Of a stretch of DNA of 64,000 nt, positions 27,553-40,700 are shown piece by piece. This stretch comes from Buxus sempervirens (taxonomy: Eukaryota > Streptophyta > Magnoliopsida > Buxales > Buxaceae). Position numbers and translations under genes: made by a program. The DNA is taken from positions 34,652,858-34,716,857 of the forward strand of contig OX387190.1 in NCBI GenBank assembly GCA_947561395.2, written 5' to 3'. The number at the start of each line of letters is the position of its first letter. The stretch's first letter is position 1. A model generated the notes under the pieces. It was not told the DNA's origin and made no database searches. It worked only from the letters and a program-made list of their open reading frames with translations.

Positions 27553-28200
27553 TTGCGAGAGAGAGAGAGAGAGAACAAAGCAGAAGAAATATAATAAGGC
27601 AAGATCAAGTCTTGTTCCTTAATTCTTTCTTCTCCTCTTACTCCGTTCTCTCTCCTGTGTTGAACGAAAAACAGTACAAGTTTGTCTTCTCTACTTCTCC
27701 GATCAATTTCTGCTTTTTTCTGAGTATGAGAGAGAGGGAGTGGAGGACTCACTAACAGCGACGGATCGTAAGGAGTTTATGAAGGCTATTTTGGTCTATA
27801 GATTATTTCTCGAACCGCTTGGGAGTTGGGAGGGTGGGTGGACACCGGAGAGTGGACTTGTCTGGAGCTTTTGAAAATAAAAAATAGTAATTAAGAAGCG
27901 GCAGCATGTTAGTCGATGTATGCGCATCGATCGAAACCCTTAAAATTCGTTGACCTTGACTTCCCCTCCCCTCTGTGCCAATGGAGTCGGGGCTTGAGTG
28001 TAGGTGTGCGCGAGAACGCATGCGAGATAGAAAAGATGAAAGGGAAGGGGGAAATTATGAAAAGGAAAGCACGATAAGTGGGATTTGGTTGGTCTTGAAT
28101 TACGTTTGATGGCTTGTCCTTTTTGGGGTTCATGGTCAAACCAGGGTCTCCTCATTGACCGAAAGCTCGGCACTAACAGCGATTGCAACCTTTCAAAATC
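27553..28200 (-). promoter_or_regulatory. Leader and promoter region of the RLP44-like gene
   Basis: The (GA)9-like run at about 27555-27573 gives a TC-rich leader on the coding strand, followed by more pyrimidine-rich DNA to about 27740. No clear TATA box was fixed. Confidence 0.35.
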
Positions 28201-30838
28201 CCTCTTTAGTCATTTACTTTAATTATATGATAAGAAGTTTAATAACAGGATTAGTGCAACGCAACGACTATCCTATCGTTCTCGACTGTGCCTCAAATAA
28301 GTAATAAGTGTGAAGAAGTTAAAGAAAGATTAGGTTTGATGTTTGGTGAAGGAGAATTGGTTCTCGTAGAATATATAAATATTACAAGTTTGCTATTTTC
28401 TATTTTAACTTAAAAAAAATTTTCATAAATCATAAGTCTCTCTTTCTCATATAAAGTAGTCCTTAAAACATGTTTTATTAAGTACATCTTTCAAATTTAC
28501 AAATATTACAAATATGCCATCATGCAATTGCAAAACTCATTTTGAAAATTCAGAAAAAGGGTATTCGCCGCATTCCTCTTGACAGTTTAACTCATTTGGG
28601 GAAAATCCATTCCCTAAATGATACCAAATACCCATCTAAGCCCTCAAACCCAATCTAAATGATACCAACTCATTCCAAGCCATGAGATAAGTTCCCAACA
28701 TGAATGCCAAACGACGCCTTTAGGTGGCTAGCTTTTTGGGAGAGAAGACAAGGAGGGTTCATATTCTATTGAGACAAAAAGGACTATTTGAGAGGGACTA
28801 TTGTGGTTGTGGGGTGATGCAAATGGAGGAGCCTTGGTCATGAATTTGGAGGGTCCATGTACATGTATGTAGTCATGTACATCCGGTTATTCCTTCTTCC
28901 CCCTTCACATCGTCAAATCAATCTCTTCACTCTTCCAGACACACTTTCTCATCCTGGTGGCTAAAGATGCGCCTTTGGTGGCTAAAGATGCGCCTTTGTC
29001 ACTTCAACGAAAGCTTTCCAAATCAATTTGAAGTCTTATTGAATTAGACTCTTTGGACAAAATTCTCCTTGGGGAAGGGAGGTTACACGAGATTCATGGA
29101 GAAGATAAGTATATGAATATTTTAATATCATATACACTTGCTGTTTCCACGTCTTTTTGTGACATTGTATTTACCAAACTACCCGATCGATCGACCCTTC
29201 TAGTGTCTATTCCGCAAGAGACACACGCCCGTGTGTCATTGTTGCTCCTTACGTGGTTTAGTCCAACCACAAAAGAGCAGTTGAGATGGGACGATCGAGC
29301 CCACTTGGAAGGCTCTAGAAAGAACAAACCGGGGAATGTCTTGAAGGATGTTTCTTAGGAATGAACAGTTCATCTAATGTCACACATGGATGGTGACACG
29401 TTTCTTGACATCACTAGACTTAGACGTCCTTTAACTTTAACAGCAAACGACCGGGTATGGTTTAACCACATCTATAGATTCGAAAAAAAATCTAAGGACC
29501 AAATCAAACCAAAACCACGTAACATGATCACCAAACCTGATGGGCCATTCATGTTCCCTAAATTATTGCGATAAGATTGCACGTCCAAGTTTAATTGTGG
29601 TGTCTCTCATAGTTTGATATTCTTTGTTGTTGCACCTTGAGCTTTGAGTATCCTAAGTGCTTTGAATGAGGCCACCATTCTCGACATGCATCATAAGTAC
29701 CCCCACGAATAGGGTTCCTCAAGGAAAGGCTGACACACATATCACTTTCTCTAAGTTGTGCAGTTGACGACGTCTTACTGTTCTCTTCAATGCAACGCAT
29801 GTTCCTCTGTGTTCTCTTCTGCTCTTCCCAACAAAACTTTCACAAATAAATGGATTTTAAATTCGACAATTATTATGATCAAGCGCTTATCACTAAACCA
29901 ATAATTTATTTTATTGATAAAGTTATTTGTTAGAGCGCAACTTTATTTCCTTATATCGTAATAGGATCCTAACAAACAATCAACACCAAAATAGAAAATT
30001 TTGATATCGGACGAATTTAACCTCTGTTATTGCAAATTTTTTTTTTTTAATTTTTTTCTCTTTGGCCAATGCGTTTGACTAAATTTTCTGTTTCCTGCCT
30101 TTTTGTCCTTTCGTTCTTCACAGAACCAATGCATGTTGTTAAGTCGGAAAAACAGAGTATCAGAATTGCTGTCGTAATTTGTCTATAAGATTGATTGTCT
30201 CCACATTGAGAGCTCTATTTCGTGCTCAATAATCTGCCTTTTCAACATTTTCCTAGTCTGGTTTCTGGATAAAAATATCTTTGTTGGCATTGTTGCAATG
30301 GCGTGGTTAGTTTCCCTGTGAATCAAGACACAAGTCATATGTTCGTTTCACTCGTCAAATGCCTCTTTCTTTTCCAGTACAACTAAGATCAAATTCCTTA
30401 CATTAGTTGTTTAAGCAATCCCAATTTCTGAACTCAAGATAGGAGAAACTCATCCGTCTTCTATTGTTAGAATGGAAAATGGACTTTAAAGACAAAATTT
30501 GGTAACTCAAACAACTCCACTCAATCCATTTCTCAACTTCATGTAATCTACAATAAATTTTTGTCACATTTTCTGCAGGACTCTCACACATGCAATCTCT
30601 ATTATCATCCCACACTCATGAAACAATCATCTTTTCTGGTAGAGTCTCCTCTATGCCGCCTGGATATACATGGCGTATCCAGTAAGTCACCTTCTTCTGC
30701 TAAAACTCGAAGAATAATCAGTTAGGAGCTGGGGACCTACACACTCCCGAAGAATTTCCTTTTTTCAATTCTTCTTTTTTTGGGTCCTGTTAAACATTCG
30801 AAGGTGCAATTAATTGAAAAACCTTATTCCGCAAAACT
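28200..30838. other. Intergenic DNA between the RLP44-like and bHLH genes
   Basis: No gene recognised. A 21-bp exact tandem duplication (GGTGGCTAAAGATGCGCCTTT) lies at 28956-28997. Open frames at 29053-29358 and 29591-29800 have no domain and are treated as chance. Confidence 0.4.
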
Positions 30839-33800
30839 TTATCTCTCCACTTTCATGGAACCTGCAAAATGAAAACAATTTTCAGAATTATGTGCATAGT
30901 AACATGCATCATGGAGATTTAAAATCCACTTCCAAAATTTACCGTCTTGCTCCAGACTGAAGATAGCAGGACTGGGATTCAGAACCATCTGGAAATCACT
31001 TTGTAGCTCATAATCCCAAACACTTGGTAACTACAAGTAGATAAACAAATTAATGGGCCTAATGAAGATGGGGAAGACAATAAGGAGATCTCTTATCATA
31101 CCTGAGATATTGGCAAGAAATGGGGGTTTGTACCCTGGTTTGATTGGAAGGCTCCCTGTGGTGTTACCTGGTGGGGATGAGAGGATCTCATTCCTGGTGC
31201 AAATCCAAGAATGGCAGCAGTTCCCCCTTGTGAATGAAGAATCTACACAGAAGTGAACCGAGATAAACCTCACAACAAGTACTGAAAGTGACTCAATCAC
31301 CCTGTAGAACGAGAGCATTCTTAACTTACATCTTCGGATAGAATCTGCTCTATATCAGTGCTCAATTCTGGATTGACAGTGGCAAGTTTCATTGACAGAA
31401 ACTGCAACAATAAAATGAAAATATTTATCGTACTTGTACTCTTGGGAAGGTGAAGAGCAAAAAGGAATCGAACTGTGAAGGTCTATGACAAGTGTTTCAC
31501 ACAATGAAATAATAGTTGTGCTTAAAATTCTAAGCCCTTTTTATTCTATGTTATGGCATGTCATAAAAAAGTATCAAATAAATGCGCACAGCTGTGTTAA
31601 TCTCATATCATATTATCTTAAGTATGCTGATCAACACAAGCCTGAGTTTCCCCTCATAAAGTGAGAAGATCAATTTCTTTACAACCACAACTTGCAGCAT
31701 CCTAAATGAAGCCCTCACCTCTTTTCTGTTCTGGCAGCACCACAAACATGGTTATGCAAGCACCACCACCACCACCCACCCCACCCCCACCCCAATAGGG
31801 CCACTCTTCCCCACGAAGTTGATCATTGGTCTTATCTTGCTCTTGGATCAGAGCCTCAATGAGGTCATCAGAATAAGCCATTAGTATCTTAACTTTCAAT
31901 GGAGAAAGTTAAAATTTGTCCTGTACCTCAAATCAGACAAAGCCAGTTCCAGTCTTCTAGAGCTAAAATTTCAGTGGAGAAAAGTAGAATCTGTCACATG
32001 CCTAACCGTTGCTCCAAAAGCCCCAAGGCTTATGAAGATTTTGTTGGTTAAGCACTTAACATTTAGGACCGTAACATTCCACCAAGCTTCCGCAGCTAAC
32101 GTCCACGGTGGCCCACTCTATCGACACTGACCCGGTGGTAGCCTTTTCCCTCTTGGCGGCTTCACTCGTTTATCAGTATTCAATGACTTAGCACCATGCC
32201 CATACATAATACCAAGGTATTTTAATCCAGCCTATAGGTCGCCCTCTCCGAGACTTGAACCCGGGACATGGTGGTTGGCTTTGATACCATTTGTTACGTG
32301 CCTAACCGTTGCTCCAAAAACTCCAAGGCTTATGAAGACTTCGTTGGTTAAGCACTTAACATTTAGGAACCAGGCAATGCCCCACTAACTAAAAATGCCT
32401 TCAGTAAGCTAGTGGTCCAACACCGGGCATGTTTTTGCCCCGGGGGGGGGGGGGGGGGGGGGGGGGGGTGGGGTGGTGGGTGTGTGTGGGGGTTATTATG
32501 GGGCACGGGTGCTGAAAACCATAGTATGATGAAAAGTAAACAACTCCCAGGCCTTTTAGGATTAAGAATAACATACCTCAACCTGCCGTTGCAGTGACTG
32601 CACGTAGTTGATTATCTCATCAAGCATCACTGCCTTCCCAGTAATCTTTAATGGCAATACGACCAGGGGGATTAGAATTGAAGAAGAAAATGTAGAGCTT
32701 TTAAAAGAAATATTAACCTTCATTTATTACCTTACTGCATCCTGGAACAAGTTCTTGTAGAAACCTCATTCGCTCGCTGATCTTTTCTCTTCTCACCTAC
32801 ATGTCCAAAAGGAATCTCAATTCAAAATCTGAACAGAGGCAGTAGTTGTGGAAACTGTGAATGCGTCTAGCCATGGAAATTACCCTTTCTGCCAGACTGT
32901 GACTATTAGTGGCCTGGCCCCGTCTGGCTCTCACATGAATGTAATCCTCTTTTGTCGCTTCCTCGTTCTGGGAAGACTTACATTGTTTACCATCGCGTAA
33001 ATTCGTATGTGGGATCTCTTCGGTTTTCTGTTTCTTCTCATCCTGATCTTCCAGACATTCAAGGTTCTCTAGTTGAATGTCCTTTTGACACTCCCTACCA
33101 GCAGTCTTAACACATAGATTGGAACAAAATTACCAACAGGGTGCATATAAAAGAATCAGAAAACAGAAAGATCTTGAAAATGCTACCTGTGATGGTAATA
33201 ATTAGCTTAATTTACCTGAATGGCATCCAATTGAGAGTGGCCATCAGCAACTATTTTCCTTTTCTTTCCAGTTGGTGAATGTCTCATGGCCCCATCATCT
33301 GATCTCTGGCAGTCCTCTTGAAGGAGTGTGCCATGATCATTGTAATTCCTGGAATTTGTTGTCCTTTCAGTGTCATCCTTGTTGTTGATCCGGGAATAAG
33401 CAGGAGGACTGGAAATGTCCATACTCTGATCACCATCAGGCAGGCCAAAGGACGTAACCGTGTGGGAAAAGCTTCCAGAGCCAAAATCTTGATGCCTTGG
33501 CACTAGCTCGACAAAACAGGGATCAGATGGATACCGAACAAGATGGGAGGTACTACCAACGAGCTGACTTCCCACTTTACCAATGGAGTAGGCAGAACTA
33601 GTAATCTGATTATGAGAAGCCGGCAGAGAACCTTTAAATTCAGCATTCTGAACCAGTAAAGCAAGCGGATTCCAATCAGAACTAAATGACGAGTTCATTC
33701 TATTCAAAGATTCACACATGGACGTTGAGCTCATTGTCATTCCCGCAGCCTTCTGAGATTGAATGGCCGCATAAGTCGTTGAAGATGGACAATTAAGAAG

Positions 33801-33851
33801 GCTCCTACTCCTTTTCTGGAAACCCAAATCATGAGTCTCGTCGGCAGCCAT
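30839..33851 (-). CDS. bHLH transcription factor, CIB/BEE-like subfamily XII, complete, 8 exons, 438 aa
   Basis: A DNA-binding regulator of the plant bHLH group that includes CIB1, bHLH49, bHLH62, bHLH74 and bHLH78, which bind E/G-boxes and act in light, growth and flowering responses. Exons in coding order: 33851-33216, 33105-32884, 32796-32731, 32645-32577, 31401-31330, 31242-31102, 31030-30943, 30861-30839. They total 1317 nt with GT-AG junctions throughout. Residues 1-212 are a low-complexity activation-type region. KKRKI near 197 may be a nuclear signal. RARRGQATNSHSLAERVRREK spans 271-291, with H281, E285 and R289 forming the H-E-R set for G-box contact. Helix 1 is ISERMRFLQELVPGCSK, helix 2 is [28 protein letters not shown]. 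The C-terminus SMKVER resembles the GHLKVEP-type tail of the group. The tiny last exon (23 nt) is inferred from splice sites. Intron 4 (31402-32576) contains a TRIM element and G/C tracts. Confidence 0.9.
31761..31795 (-). repeat. C-rich tract (G-rich in the bHLH pre-mRNA)
   Basis: The plus strand reads CACCACCACCACCACCCACC then CCACCCCCACCCC. In the bHLH transcript this becomes four or more G-runs of 3-5, a candidate RNA G-quadruplex. It is complementary in kind to the G-tract at 32442-32492, so the two intron segments could also pair. Confidence 0.6.
31992..32376 (-). mobile_element. TRIM (miniature LTR retrotransposon) in bHLH intron 4
   Basis: Two 85-bp direct repeats (31992-32076 and 32292-32376) share CCTAACCGTTGCTCCAAAA and AAGGCTTATGAAGA, then GTTGGTTAAGCACTTAACAT. 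Read on the minus strand, the right copy is followed after two bases by TGGTATCAAAGCC (32277-32289). That matches the initiator-Met tRNA primer-binding site used by plant LTR elements (TGGTATCAGAGC). The left copy is preceded by a purine-rich stretch and starts TGTTACGG and ends TGTGACA. The 215-bp interior is non-coding and includes GTCCCGGGTTCAAGTCTCGG. The outer end of the right copy has decayed and no target duplication was seen. It has the same orientation as the gene. Confidence 0.75.
32442..32492 (+). repeat. G27 homopolymer with G/T-rich extension
   Basis: 27 consecutive G (32442-32468) followed by TGGGGTGGTGGGTGTGTGTG and a further GGGGTT. It lies in bHLH intron 4 beside the TRIM. 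A run this long is unusual and hard to sequence, so its exact length is doubtful. Confidence 0.8.
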
Positions 33852-34860
33852 GCTCGAGAAACAAACAGAGCCCCCCCCAAATCTATGAAATTCGACCTAC
33901 TCAACCATAGAGAATCCTCAATTCAACAGTCCCCCATGAACCCCCGTAATTTGTGACTTGATGTAGAACAGATGTTACTCTAGCGGAGCCAAAGTGGGGT
34001 TTGACTAAAAACAGCTGTAAATTTCTTGCAGGACTAAACAAGGAACAATAGGCTTGGCAGCTTTATGGAACCAAGAGGGGTTTAAAGCAAAAGAAACCCC
34101 CAGTTGCAGTATCCAATACAAACGAAGGAAAGGAGAAACCCAATGCCCAAGAGCATATAATCTACACAGCGTTATCTATCCACCCCTACTTTCTAAAACC
34201 CCAAGATCAAGCCTACTCTTGGGTGAAAAGTGCATCTCGGATATAAGAAAGTAAAACTCGGAGAGCAAAAAGGAGACAGAGAAGAAAAGAATGGCATGGT
34301 GAAGAGCTAACCGAACTAACCGAAAAAGAAAGCAGATTCCCTTTTCCCTTTTGGTGTTACAAGAAGCAAAATATCACCATTCTGCATCTAATAAACATGA
34401 AGTTAATCCAAACAAGATTAAAGTTCAATAGTCTAATTTATGTCTAAATGAAGAACATCTGAAGTTTGAAGCAACAATAATTGAGCGTAAATGGTGTTGT
34501 ACCAAATAAAAGCTAAAAGAAATCTAAAACAACCAACCAAGAGAGCCGAATGGTCGCGGAAACCCTTCTTGAGTTTTCCCTCGAATGAGTATAGAGGAAA
34601 TTATACTCGAATTGCATAGGCACTAAAAATGGGCAGGTATCAGAACAGTCCCCAATATGGGGTCCTGATAGAACTCCTTAAGAAGCATCAAATGCTCGCT
34701 TAAATTTGGAAAGGGAAACCAAAATCACTAACTGGGGTCTCGGCAGAAACAGCAACGGAGGCATCAAATTCAAACTTCCTAAAGATCTAAGACAGGGTAG
34801 TTTGTTAGAAGGGCTGAGAGAGAGAGAGAGAGAGGAGAAAGTTTATTGAGTACCTGCCCA
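33852..34860 (-). promoter_or_regulatory. Leader and promoter region of the bHLH gene
   Basis: No coding sequence was recognised. A (GA)n run at about 34818-34837 and pyrimidine-rich stretches on the minus strand suggest a leader, possibly with an intron. This is inference from composition only. Confidence 0.3.
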
Positions 34861-37701
34861 ATCTACAGGTGCCAATGTATGATTTTAAATGACAGACTAA
34901 CCACTGCCAACTGCTCCTGCTGGTAACTTATTTCAAAACCTAATCGCATTTCTAACAATTGATCTCCTCATCGTCGGAGATTATTCTTCTCTTCAACCCC
35001 AAGCTTGCTTGATGACTTTACTGACACAATTACGAACCATCCCAACAGACATCTCCTTGCTGTGCTGTGCACTCATTTTTCTCTGTCAAGCAACGGTTCA
35101 TTTCTTTTAGGGAACACACACATGATGGTGCTCACGTCCATCACTCTCCCTGAACTTCCTCCTCTGTCAGCGTCGTCGATCTAAGCCCTTTAATCGGCAG
35201 ACCATCTAGAACATCTCAAGATTTCAATCTACGATCAGAAGTTGAGAAGCTACCTTATCAAAAACCATATTAAAATAGTTTATTATTCTACTGTTTTGGC
35301 CTCTCTTTACTGTAACACATGGAATCTTATCATCTTTTCACCCTCTTGTCTTCTTCCGGTCTTCAGGGGTGGTTCCCACCTCATTAAAAGGGTCAATCGA
35401 CATGGTCAAACAAGGCAAGCTAGTCAATTCTTTGTCCGGTTACGATCTTGCTGAAATTTCTGAAATAACGGCAAGTTTGATTCCAAGGACTGATCAGTGG
35501 ACAGTGAGCGCGCTCTGAGTAACCAGGAAAGCCATTGTTGATTAAGACAATCCACCAAGTTTTCTGGTGAGGGCATTTACACTGGATCACTGTTATTAGT
35601 CAATTTTTTCTGAGGGCTATGGGGTCATCTCTTTGACACTGATGTGTGGTGTGGTCTATTATAACAGTTGCATATAGACTAGCAAAATGATTATTCTATA
35701 AAAGAGCAGTTAATCATGGCTAACATTGACTTAGTGCATATTTAGTGCTGGGCTACTGCTGTGACATTGCATTTCACCCCATCATTATACTTAGACCATT
35801 ATTGTATAATCCAAGAAGTTCTTTCAAAGATGGTGGACTGTTTGCTGAGAGCTTTTCACTCCATAAATCAGATCGCACACAGTAGGACAAGATTATAAAT
35901 TCTGATGGTTAAGTCTCAATCAAGATTTCACCAGGGTTTGAATTTAAGACAATAATTAATTTGCATATGGGCTGTGAGATTTAACAGCTACTATTCCCAC
36001 CAATCACTAATGGTAGAATTAGCGAGATCAGCATTTTCCACAAGGCCAACAAGAAGTTGGGCCAAAACAATGTTCTGGGGTCCCCCCATAAATCAATTGT
36101 GACATGCATATAAATCCATTGTATCATACAGATCCATGTCGACAGCCCAGGACCATTTGAAAGATTTGGGTGCGACCACATGAGAAATAACAAATAACCC
36201 AGACCAGACCAACGGCTGCTCATAATTAAAAGGAAGGAAATATTTCCATTGTTTTCTCTCATAATTCAAAAGACAATTGCAGAAGAGAAGCAAAGCTGTT
36301 TCCATAGGACAAGGTAGATCGACCCAATCCCAATGGCACTCAAGGTTCAGTCTCCATTGCTGCACACATCACAGGCCTAATTAATTCCCATGGAGTCGTC
36401 CTAATTGAGTAGAGAAGCCAACTGAGACCAGAAAGATGTTCGCCTCCAACTGAAACAAAATAACATTGATCATGTAATTTGAAAAAAAAAAAAAAAATCA
36501 GTGATCCACGAATCTCATAATCGAATGGGACATGGTCCCGCGGCTTAGACAAAATATTTGATAATGCTGAACTTGGTCAGCCCAACCGAAAGAGACCCTA
36601 TAGGGAAGGCGTGCCGTGTGCATTGGGCATGAGGTGGTCCTCTGGAACCTTACGTATGTAGCAGAAGCTGTCCTGAAGAACAATAATGGATGATGTGTTG
36701 AATCTTGCTTCTACATTTTCTCTCCTCTCAGATATGATGGTGAGCAATTGCTTTCCGAGTTCCTCCCATGCACCACAATCTTTTGTTTTAACATAGAAAG
36801 AAGCTTTTCTTTATCAAAAGCTGGTCCATGCACCCTCTTCACATATAAACAAATGCTCTCTACACTACCTTGATAGCTGCTTCCTGCTGTGTTGTACTGA
36901 AAAATATTAAGCTACTGGATTGTCATTATTATATTACTCATGGCCGGCTTTCGCGATACATGCATCAGAAAAAAAAAAAACTGAACAGTACATAACGACT
37001 AGCTAGTAACGCTCGATCCATTATAAAAGTTAAAGAGAGTAAGGGATATTTAACGATAAAGAACCTCAGACCCCATATTCTGCAATTCATCTGATGGAAG
37101 CATGCGCAGATCATAAGCAATCATTGTTCTCTTCTTAATTTTAAACTGATGTGTACAGCTACTACAAAGACAACTGAAACCATGATGCATACAGTTGTGC
37201 TCAGTGTAATTTATCAAAACCTGATATTTATTCACAGCAAATGCTGCCTCTACATTCAAGAATTTCGGCGATGTCAAGGTGAAAATTGACTCATCACTAA
37301 TAGCAGTTTTCCGATTTTTATATACAGGTCCGGGACTCCATCAACCTCGCAGTGCCGCTTCATGGTTTTTGGAGTTTAAAAGGGCAAAAAAATAATTCAA
37401 TACACGGGTCAGGGTCGTCACCTCAACCTCTCCCAAGGATCGAGTGCTCTGATGGGTCTTTTTGATCTAAGCCTGCGTTTATTTCGTCAGAAATTGGGGG
37501 AAAAAAAATATATTTTCCCCAATTTTAAAACTTTCCAGATGTTTCATAAGAAAAATAAAATTCCGGAAAAAGGTATCTCTGTTGTCGATTCACCTCCGAA
37601 TCCGTTCATTCCTGGCGAGAATTCCCTATCCTCGTAATAGATCGTGTTCCAAATACTTGCTAACAAGACTTGCTAGAGAAGAATCTCTTGAGTTTGAAAT
37701 A
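34861..37701. other. Intergenic DNA, nothing recognised
   Basis: Short frames on both strands (for example 35981-36262 and 36093-36365) have no known domain. No transposon ends, target duplications or RNA genes were found. Confidence 0.35.
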
Positions 37702-37785
37702 CTTGCTGGTAGGGGTGTAAATGGGTTGGATTTGGAACGGATCTACTAAGATCCAAATCTGATTAAGTTGTAGGATATCCGAATC

Positions 37786-40700
37786 CAATTAAATAGGGTT
37801 GCTCGGCGGGCCGCGGCACGCCGGACCCGTTTTGCCGGGACCCCCGGCCCCACTGAGCTGGCGGGCCAAATCCCATTTTTTTCAACAAAAAAAAATCACA
37901 GAAAAATTCTGAAAAATACTTTTATTATTCACAAAATTGTCTTACACATATTAGGATAGATTTTGCTCAAAAAAATATAAATTCATTAATTATCACAAGT
38001 ACAATTACAACTTTGCAAAAATTACATAATTACTTGAACAAATAATACTGCATCACTATAGTATAAGCACATCCCAACTAGGTTGGCACCCACTCATCTA
38101 TCTTTCATTTGCAGTTTAAAAGAAACAAAAAAAGAGAAAGTACAGTTCCTATACTTTGATTACAAAAATTATAACAAAACTTAGACTAATTTGGTTGACT
38201 AAATTCATCAATATTCAAATCATCGAAGTCTCCAACAAGTTGATCATCTTCATATTCCTGATCTCTCAGTTCCGCCCTTAATCAATCTGTAAGACTGATA
38301 CATACTTGCACCATCTTCGGCGTAATCTGTTCCTATAGTCGTCCACCTGCGCTAAAAGCTGATTCCAATACAACTGTGGACACCGAAACCGTTAGTAGAT
38401 CACGTGCCATGGTGGCAAGCACAGGATAATAAACCTGATTTTGCTTCCACCATGTCAAAATGTTAAAAGCATTATGCTCTTCCATAGTATTGAAATTTAT
38501 TGGGGGGCTTTCTAAATAAATCATTAATTCAGATGATCCCCCACTACTAGATGCTGGTTGTTTTCCCTTTCTTCTCCCACTTAAAAAATTCCAAGGGGAA
38601 TTATCTGGTAGTGCTTGTTGGGTTTGCGTATGACTTTGTATGCTACTACTAGTATCGTATTCACAAAAAAGTCTTTCTAATAGGGTTTTTATTTTACTTA
38701 TATCTATTTGAAAAGTAGAATTCATATTCTCATTTATTCCATCTATTAAGTCTTCTACTCCTAATTTAATCCTAGGGTCCATTGTAGTAGCTAAACAATA
38801 TAAATTAGGCATATCTTGCCAATATTTTAAAATTTTAGCTTCCATTGCAGGGCAAATTTCCTTAGTAATGGGTACATTTCTATATTGTTTAAAACAAATA
38901 CTTATTTGATATAAACAAGTTAAAATATTTGGGAATATTGGGTAATAAACCGCTGATAAATATCTTGTTGCATCATAAAAAACTTTTAAAAAATCTCTTA
39001 AAATTTCTGCTATTTGCCAATCAAGTTCTTCTAATTCATTTTCAGGTATTTTAGTTTTATAAAATATTGCAAGTTCTTGTTTTAATATTAGTGCAGCTTC
39101 TAGAATTAAATATGTTGAGTTCCACCTATATTCAACATCTAGGGTAATTTTTTTAGGATGCTTTCCTAAATTTTCACAATAATATTTAAATTTTCTAGCG
39201 GTTATGCTAGATTGTTTAATATATCTTACTGTATCTCTAATATTTATTAAATGATGTTGGACAATTTTTAATTCATCTTGCAAAACTAAATTTAGGATGT
39301 GACAATCACACTTAACATGAAATAAACTTCCATCTATATTTAAGTTTAAATGTTGTTTTAATATATCTACTGCAACATTATTAGCACTTGCATTATTAGG
39401 TGCTAGAGCCATTATTTTATCATGTATTTGATATTTTCTTATATTTTTTGTTATAGCATTTGCTATATTTCGTCCAGAATGGCTAGAATCTAGTGGTTCA
39501 AAAGTTATTATTCTTTTTTCCATATTCCAATTTTCATCAATATAATGTGCAGTTATAGCTAAATAACTTATTTGTTGTCTACTTGTCCAAATATCTGAGG
39601 TTAAAGCTATTTTAAAGGTATTGTTTGAAAAAGTTTCTGTTAAAGCAGTTTTCATTCATCCGTATAATTTTATAGCATCCTTTCTTAAAGTGTGGTGTGA
39701 GAAAGATTTAAATTGTGGTGCTAAATATTTAATTATTAAACAGTTAAATCTTTTAGATTCTATTAATTTAAAGGGTAATTCTTCTTGAATTACTCACTTT
39801 ACTATTTCAAGCTTAGTTTCTTCTTGATTAAAAACAAAATTACTCATATTAACACTATTAGTAGAAATTTGGGTTTGCCTAGGGTCAATTTGGCTATGTT
39901 TTGAAAGACATTTCTGCAAATGCCGTTGCAAGTGGCCTGTACCACTTTTCCTTTACAACTAAAATTTTTTTTGCAATGATTACACACTGCCCTCTCTTCA
40001 CTCCCTACATTTTCATTTGTAAAATTGAGCCAAACACTGAAGATTCTACTCCTCTTGGTGCTCCTAGGTGGTAGGGAAGACGATCCCATATCTTGGGAAG
40101 GCAATTCAGTTTCAAGATCTTGGATGAGAGGGTCATTATATAGGGGTTGGGTTATATCATCAGAAAATGTTGGGTCAGAAAGAGGTCTAAGATATTCGTT
40201 TTCTTCAGTGCTAAAAAACATAGGATGCCTAGGGTCCATTCTCAAATTTTTGGAAAAAAAATTCTTAATAAATAATATTATAATAAATATTTGGTGGTAC
40301 TAATTTATAAAAAAGGTAGAAGGAGAGACTTACTTATAATAATAATATTTATACTAATTTTAAAATCGGAAAATTAAATAGAAGAATACCTCTTTAGAAT
40401 GAATCTTGAACTTTGCAATTGAAGCCTTCAACCTCCAGAGTCAAATTTCCCACTTTTGATGCTGGAACAAATATAACAGATCAAGTATCACCAAGGTTCA
40501 ATTACAACAATTAAAGCAAAGAAACTATTTGATAATCAATTAAAAGAGAGTAGGAGATTGTAGAAGAGGTATGGTTTGGAGTAGGAAAGGGAGTGGTTAT
40601 TTATAGAAAATTAAAAGTGTCTTTTTACCACCTCTACCCCCAATATGACTGTTATTTTGCAATTGGAAGAGTAGAAAAGGTATTTTAATCATCAATTACA

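Noticed and set aside
32241-32272. GTCCCGGGTTCAAGTCTCGG as a tRNA B box of a SINE
   Set aside because: It lies inside the interior of a TRIM defined by paired LTRs and a primer-binding site, which explains the locus better.
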